Below are positions 8,614 through 11,188 of a DNA stretch of 11,188 bases, one piece after another. The notes beneath the pieces are model-generated. The model ran no database searches. It was not told the origin of the DNA and saw nothing but the letters and a program-made list of their open reading frames with translations. The DNA is taken from NCBI GenBank assembly GCA_003024985.2, contig PXIH01S0001955.1; one strand, given 5' to 3'. Numbering within the stretch: the first letter of the stretch is position 1; the number at the start of each line of letters is the position of its first letter. A program made the position numbers and the translations under genes. The stretch comes from Euperipatoides rowelli. Its lineage: Eukaryota; Onychophora; Udeonychophora; Euonychophora; Peripatopsidae.

Positions 8614-9693
8614 CTGTGTTTGGGAGTAACTTTTTAAAAGTAACGAATCCTAGTGACTTATTACGATCTTTTTAACCCATACTTGAAGTTTAAAATTTTG
8701 TCTACCTTTTCTAGGATTTACTTTGATAATCAAAAATTTATCAAATTAAAAAATATATTGGTGATCTAATACATTTTCTTTGGAATTTTTCATCAAAGTA
8801 GTGAATTTATTTTGATTGATTTAATGGTTTAATTGAGAAACTCTCCAATACGACTCTTCTCGTAGACTTTATTCAAAGTTGGATGTTGATAATGCCTGCT
8901 TCAATTTTTAGTTACAAAGTAACTTGTAACTCGCTCACTACTCAAATAAGTAAGTAACTACTTTTATTCAGTTAGTTTTTTTTTATTAACTCCCCACATT
9001 CCTGCCAAGGAGCAGCAAAGAGGAAATTGTCTGTCCAGTCTGGGCACGGACAACATTTGTTTTCATCCTACTTGAAATTGCCAGATCAAAAAGTTAAATA
9101 GAACTTATTAGTGCATAAATCTTTTACTTTTTTTTTAAAGTTAACTACAGTTACTTATTCATTACTCAGAAGTTACTTTTATTTGAAAGATGCAGAACAT
9201 GTCTAGAAAGATGTAGCAATTTTCTCGAAAAATTTCATTAGCTACACGAAAGCCATTATATTAAAGCAATTTTTGTCAAATTATTTCACATTATTGTTAG
9301 AAATTTGTGTGGCAAAAGGGAAGTTCACGGTCTCTTTTATAGAAAACAAACTATTCTAACAAAAAATTTTCTAACAAACCATAACAAAATTTAACTTCAA
9401 TTAATCAATAAAAACTAACGTTAAGAGTAGACAAATAATTTACAGTTAGCTTCGATTTTAATAAGTTACAGTTATGAGTTACTTAATTTTTAAAATAACT
9501 AGTTACTGTAAAAAGTAAATATAACAAATTGATTTTACTTAGTTAAGAGTCATAGTTACTATACAAAATAACTAGTTAAATGTTTAACTTGTTACTTTTA
9601 ATTTGTTACTTTGGTTTTATTTAGTTCCATGGTTACTATTCTAAGTATCTTATCTTTTAACTTGCTATTTGGCTTTGTAACTTCCAAACATCG
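8614..9693. mobile_element. Probable decayed non-autonomous hAT-like DNA transposon
   Basis: The left end reads CTGTGTTTGGGAGTAAC (8614-8630), like the CAGTGTTGGG-AGTAAC termini of a common group of hAT-superfamily elements. The right end, read on the opposite strand from 9693, is CGATGTTTGGAAGTTAC, a diverged terminal inverted repeat. Between them, and densest near both ends, are many AGTAAC/GTTACT words in both orientations. They include AGTTACAA/TTGTAACT as an inverted pair at 8910-8931 and AAAATAACTAGTTA twice (9492-9505, 9565-9578). Such subterminal arrays are typical transposase-binding repeats. No transposase frame is present. The flanking 8-base sequences agree at only about half the positions, so no intact target-site duplication is seen and the exact borders are uncertain. 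Confidence 0.6.
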
Positions 9694-9806
9694 ATCATAA
9701 TTGACATCTTAATAATAAGAGTTAATGCCTGTGGAAAATAACTGGCAATTGGCATTGAGAAATAATGTGTTTCTAACACTACCAACAAACAAGGGTGTAT
9801 AGTCAA

Positions 9807-9834
9807 GGGGAGTTTTGGGGGGTTGAAACTCCCC
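9807..9834. repeat. GC-rich inverted repeat GGGGAGTTT/AAACTCCCC
   Basis: GGGGAGTTT (9807-9815) and AAACTCCCC (9826-9834) pair perfectly around a G-rich loop (9816-9825). The GC-rich composition stands out from the surroundings and suggests an inserted repeat fragment. No family is assigned. Confidence 0.65.
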
Positions 9835-10068
9835 CTGAAATCACCAAAAATGTATGTATTTAATGTAAAGTTGTCCATCTTTAATAATATTACAAGTGTG
9901 AAGTATCAAATGTTTTTAAAAAACGTCTGTACAATCAGCAACAACAAAAAAAAAAGCTTATCAAAATATTTAAGCAAGGGCATTCTGTTTAAAGTTCTCT
10001 AGAACCCGTCCTGAAAAAATTCACCGTACGCCAACTGCCAACAAACATGCTGTCGCCACATGAATTTT

Positions 10069-10106
10069 TTTTCATGCACATACCACACGAAGTATGTGCA
10101 TGAAAA
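10069..10106. repeat. 15-bp perfect inverted repeat
   Basis: TTTTCATGCACATAC (10069-10083) and GTATGTGCATGAAAA (10092-10106) are perfect reverse complements separated by 8 bases (CACACGAA). It is the longest perfect stem I noticed in the window. No coding or RNA family is recognised. Confidence 0.8.
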
Positions 10107-10771
10107 GTAGTGTCACCTCTTTTTTTTACCCACTTCAATACATATGAATAAAAAAAAATATTTGTATAATTTATTATTTATTTTAATTTTTTTAGTTGAC
10201 TATTTGCGAACTTAAGCTAGGCTTATTTGTATTATGATACTGAAGCTAAATACCATATATCAAATATATGTCCTTTTTTTTTTAATTTTTAAATCTAAAA
10301 TCTAGTTATTATTTTCCATTAAAATGTAAATTGAAAAAGATAATGAAATTGAAAAGAAAGTAATCAATAAATATATTAAGAACGGAATGTCTGGTCATGT
10401 TGAAAATTTTCAATTCAATCAGAAAATGTCAGTGATTTCCAGGGTTTTTTTTTTTTCTATCATTCTCTCCCATTCCCCTCTCTAGATCTTTAATTCTTGC
10501 ATATTGACTAAAGTAATTTTTTTACCAATTCTCCAAAAATTGATTTAATTTTATCAATTTTCACATTATTTCAAATAGCCTTTTTTTTTAAAAAAAAAAA
10601 AAATTCGATATAGTTTTGCTGAGGCAAAATATTTCTTGAAATATCTGGAAAATTAATTATAAAATCAAGATTTACAGTTCATTAATAATCTTGAAAAAGA
10701 TTTATTTTAGACATTTCACTCCAATAACTTTTTTAGGAAATTGAAATTGCCAAATTTGAAGTAAGGGAAAA

Positions 10772-10782
10772 GGGGGGGGGGG
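10772..10782. repeat. G11 homopolymer
   Basis: An uninterrupted run of eleven G follows an A-rich stretch. It is a likely length-variable site and a place where sequencing or assembly errors may occur. Confidence 0.85.
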
Positions 10783-10868
10783 CAGTTATCAGCACAAATT
10801 CAATGACATAATTTGGCATTGTTTTATTAAAAAAAAAATACACAATATTATATCCTATAGAAATATCT

Positions 10869-10898
10869 ATACAGTATCTATTATAGTAGATACTGTAT
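10869..10898. repeat. 12-bp perfect inverted repeat with TACAGTA/TACTGTA arms
   Basis: ATACAGTATCTA (10869-10880) and TAGATACTGTAT (10887-10898) are perfect reverse complements around the 6-base loop TTATAG. Both arms contain the TACAGTA/TACTGTA word that recurs through the window. Confidence 0.8.
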
Positions 10899-11188
10899 TT
10901 TTTGTTTATGTTATTTTAAGGAATTGAAAATTATCCTTTTTTTTAAAAAGCGAAATTTTGAATCAACATTTTTTTTTAAAAAAAAAAATCTATACATAAA
11001 TACAGTAGGCTATATATATTATTATATTTAAAATTTTGCTTTCTATTAGGCTTACACGGAGGGTCTTGTCTGGATTGTTACAACCAGAGCTGAAATTGAT
11101 TACTGTGATTTTTTTTTTTTCTGTTTTATTTATAAATTCTCAGAATTGGATTTGTTTTTCTTTGTGTGTGGTTATTACAGTATGTTTT

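Larger units (their letters stand above)
9694..11188. other. Intergenic region rich in inverted repeats
   Basis: No gene is supported here. The region contains three perfect inverted repeats (9807-9834, 10069-10106, 10869-10898), a G11 tract (10772-10782), and T-run/A-run junctions near 10580-10604 and 10971-10988. These look like remnants of small transposons and simple sequence. Confidence 0.6.

Noticed and set aside
112-9695. ATCGAT words at 112, 7788 and 9690 as Cut autoregulatory sites
   Set aside because: ATCGAT is a known CUX/Cut target core, but three copies in 11 kb is about what base composition predicts, and they are not clustered.
9657-9878. 73-codon minus-strand open frame
   Set aside because: It spans the right end of the hAT-like element and the GC-rich hairpin and has no recognisable domain, so it is most likely chance.
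9994-10005. GTTCTCTAGAAC as a heat-shock or nuclear-receptor element
   Set aside because: The half-site spacing does not match the heat-shock (TTCnnGAA) or inverted-repeat receptor consensus; it is a short imperfect palindrome.
1-11188. tRNA, rRNA, CRISPR array or multi-gene system
   Set aside because: No cloverleaf with a GGTTC-type arm, no rRNA core sequence, no regular spaced direct repeats and no second gene were seen on either strand.

Overview
The window looks like AT-rich genomic DNA (roughly three quarters A+T outside the one exon) from an animal, most likely an arthropod. Three observations support this: a coding exon with an intron-type 3' splice site, no bacterial gene packing, and a homeodomain closer to insect Cut than to vertebrate CUX as I remember them. 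The lineage within arthropods cannot be fixed from this sequence. A non-insect group such as a chelicerate or crustacean is a guess.

There is one recognisable gene, on the + strand: the terminal coding exon of the cut/CUX homeobox gene. Positions 1-2079 read as the end of the preceding intron, with an (AAT)n microsatellite and small repeats. A pyrimidine-rich tract leads to an AG at 2078-2079. The exon then encodes a basic patch, the Cut-class homeodomain (His at homeodomain position 50), a long polar C-terminal region with short candidate regulatory motifs, and a C-terminal motif that appears twice, ending in a TAG stop at 3054-3056. The CUT repeats and coiled coil expected of this family must lie in exons upstream of the window.

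From 3057 onward there is no further convincing coding sequence. The first part is the 3' UTR. Its true end is not known: AATAAA hexamers occur at 4136, 4435, 4440, 4483, 4903, 4914, 6412 and 7503. Those at 6412 and 7503 have the best downstream context.

The distal part (about 6.4-11.2 kb) looks intergenic. It holds a probable decayed non-autonomous hAT-like transposon at about 8614-9693, several perfect inverted repeats (9807-9834, 10069-10106, 10869-10898) and homopolymer tracts. A 7-mer palindrome-like word, TACTGTA/TACAGTA, recurs 16 times across the window but is absent from 1369-5316, the block around the exon and proximal 3' UTR.

I found no multi-gene system. The most interesting points are the motif content of the Cut C-terminal tail and the hAT-like element.
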